In this document: positions 6,401-6,557 of the stretch, piece after piece | Numbering within the stretch: position 1 is the first letter of the stretch | Layout: each line of letters starts with the position of its first letter | Assembly (NCBI GenBank): GCA_034669045.1 | Contig: JAXDOD010000033.1 | Location: 1 to 6,557 of the forward strand | Direction: 5' to 3' | Length of the DNA stretch: 6,557 nucleotides | DNA from: VAZQ01 sp034669045 | GTDB taxonomy: Bacteria; Pseudomonadota; Alphaproteobacteria; Rhizobiales; Xanthobacteraceae | Translations under genes and position numbers: made by a program | The notes under the pieces: generated by a model | What the model saw: the letters and a program-made list of their open reading frames with translations, nothing else | Database searches by the model: none | What the model was told of the DNA's origin: nothing

Positions 6401-6488
6401 GATAGGCCGGGTGCCGCCACGCCTGGAACTTCAACAGCAGCGACAGGCCGAACAGGATGATCGAAAGCTTCAGCGCGCCGAGATTCAT
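3438..6488 (-). CDS. Molybdopterin enzyme, transhydroxylase large-subunit (AthL) type, with N-terminal SCP2-like domain
   Basis: A 1016-residue catalytic subunit of the DMSO reductase superfamily, expected to bind Mo or W through two pyranopterin guanine dinucleotides. Residues 4-20 are a hydrophobic helix (probable membrane anchor, no twin-Arg). Residues about 38-125 resemble an SCP2 sterol-carrier domain (R-W-F-R-F-Q-D-G-R-V, D-A-D-V-T-V-A-F-K, F-L-L-T-V-Q-G-D-D-G-L-A-N-W-F). From about 134 to the end the protein follows P. acidigallici pyrogallol transhydroxylase (about 875 residues) throughout, for example N-P-D-S-W-E-G-W (297-304), S-I-W-F-E-G-E (644-650), L-P-A-C-T-N-F-E-R (658-666) and Y-E-S-S-A-V-Y-D-P (933-941). 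By recalled numbering, the Mo ligand Ser175 corresponds to S300, His144 to H269, Asp174 to D299, Tyr404 to Y532 and Tyr560 to Y678. There is no N-terminal Cys motif for a cluster, as in that enzyme. Pocket positions Arg153, Trp354 and Cys557 appear as Y278, H482 and L675. GGGAGA lies seven bases before the ATG. The reference enzyme converts pyrogallol to phloroglucinol with a tetrahydroxybenzene cosubstrate; the substrate here is unknown, and a plain hydroxylase or dehydrogenase remains possible. Confidence 0.9.
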   Translation of the reverse strand: MNLGALKLSIILFGLSLLLKFQAWRHPAYRERLKEKNLTGQFIARDEEIGRWFRFQDGRVTSGTGVLKDADVTVAFKNAALGAGLLTPPINWLDQINAQKEFLLTVQGDDGLANWFAQTVMMAQTVSLKYGTRMPDGSMRYCNMTNGGPVFLYVKDGRIVRMTPIDLAEDDGASFTIEARGQKYTPPRKTTLAPHGQNAKSIVYSPDRLLYPMKRIDFDPNGARNPQNRGKSGYVRISWDEAITIVTDEIKRQKYTYGPGCIAVSHGSHHTWGNIGYYLSALFRFANAIGMTRVHHNPDSWEGWYWGAVHHWGHTLRVGQSETYGTVEDCLQNCDMIVSWAADPESTSGSYGAQEGTVRRQWLKDPKLAIKVVHVDPYYNATAQFLPGKWFAPKPTTSVAMAMAIAYVWIKEGLYDQDFVKTHTVGFDKWAAYLTGDEDGVAKTPEWQETETGVPAKDVRALAREWGRKRVYLAPGGWGNGHGGACRNQTGIPWARVMVCLTAMQGLGKPGVNMGNLQWGCPLDFNFYFPGYADGGMSGDLENTAMPVELYQRMPQLPTLNSSFQRIPRIHMPEAICDGKAEGYPWIGKSIEHQFAKFAYPAPGHSPVKMLYKYGGSILSTMNNTNRWVKMYQSANLECVVNQSIWFEGEAKFADVILPACTNFERTDISEWAGLGGYGHHGQQQLNHRVIVFQAPAIEPQGESKSDFWIFNELCKPLGLANYFSEGCNEIDWVRRVFLASDLPKVISWRKFLKRGYYVVPAEKEKLRAPVSFRWFYENRKKDVPEAQPLPSDYTEEYLKGLQTQSGKLEFECNSLKRFNDPERPPIVKYEPSWEGAHSGVMFERYPLQMLTPHSKYSFHTQGDGKDSFLLNIDDHRVKVEGYYYWIMRLNADDAVARGIKKHDLVKVFNDRGAVICAALPTQRLPRGVCHGYESSAVYDPMGEPGKSVDRGGCLNLLTPHRSQTKSTHALAGANALVQVELWDRRTEHMSETFAAMEKDAEVKRTLKEAHLVPAK

Positions 6489-6557
6489 GACCGTTTCTCC
6501 CTGCGACAGGTTTATTCCAGGTTGGGGCGTGAATCCAGATCGGGGGGCGGGCCGGGG

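Noticed and set aside
6429..6488. A Tat export signal on the molybdopterin subunit
   Set aside because: The N-terminal helix lacks a twin-arginine motif and no cleavage site follows; it reads better as a membrane anchor with the enzyme on the cytoplasmic side.

Overview
The window looks like part of an alphaproteobacterial chromosome, most likely Bradyrhizobium or a close relative in the Nitrobacteraceae. The reasons are high GC in the right two thirds, an Omp25/Omp31-like beta-barrel protein, and two large nested palindromic intergenic repeats of a kind I recognise from Bradyrhizobium. This placement is inference; there is no marker gene in the window. All intact genes are read from the minus strand.

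Right part (1830-6488): a three-gene cluster transcribed leftward. First is a 1016-residue molybdopterin (Mo or W bis-MGD) enzyme of the DMSO reductase superfamily. Second is a 277-residue iron-sulfur subunit with a C-terminal beta-sandwich domain. Third is a 158-residue DoxX-like membrane protein. The first two match, from end to end and in subunit architecture, the large (AthL) and small (BthL) subunits of pyrogallol-phloroglucinol transhydroxylase of Pelobacter acidigallici as I remember them. There are three notable departures. The large subunit carries an extra ~125-residue N-terminus made of a membrane helix plus an SCP2-like (sterol/lipid carrier) domain. The residues around the Mo site are kept, but several substrate-pocket residues are changed. 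In the small subunit, all four cysteine ligands of one [4Fe-4S] cluster are lost together, leaving ligands for two clusters. I infer a membrane-anchored transhydroxylase or hydroxylase-like enzyme acting on a different, perhaps hydrophobic, substrate.

The two junctions in this cluster each hold a large nested palindrome: 3286-3434 between the subunit genes, and 2329-2435 between the small subunit and DoxX genes. The second ends inside the stop codon of the small subunit gene.

Left part (1-1829): visibly AT-richer up to about 1400. It holds an outer-membrane beta-barrel gene and, 22 bases downstream, a BamE/SmpA-like lipoprotein gene, probably one transcription unit ending in a hairpin terminator at 126-158. 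Between this pair and the DoxX gene lies a gene-free stretch with a frameshifted, truncated IS3-family orfA remnant (1612-1735), which suggests an old insertion or rearrangement boundary.
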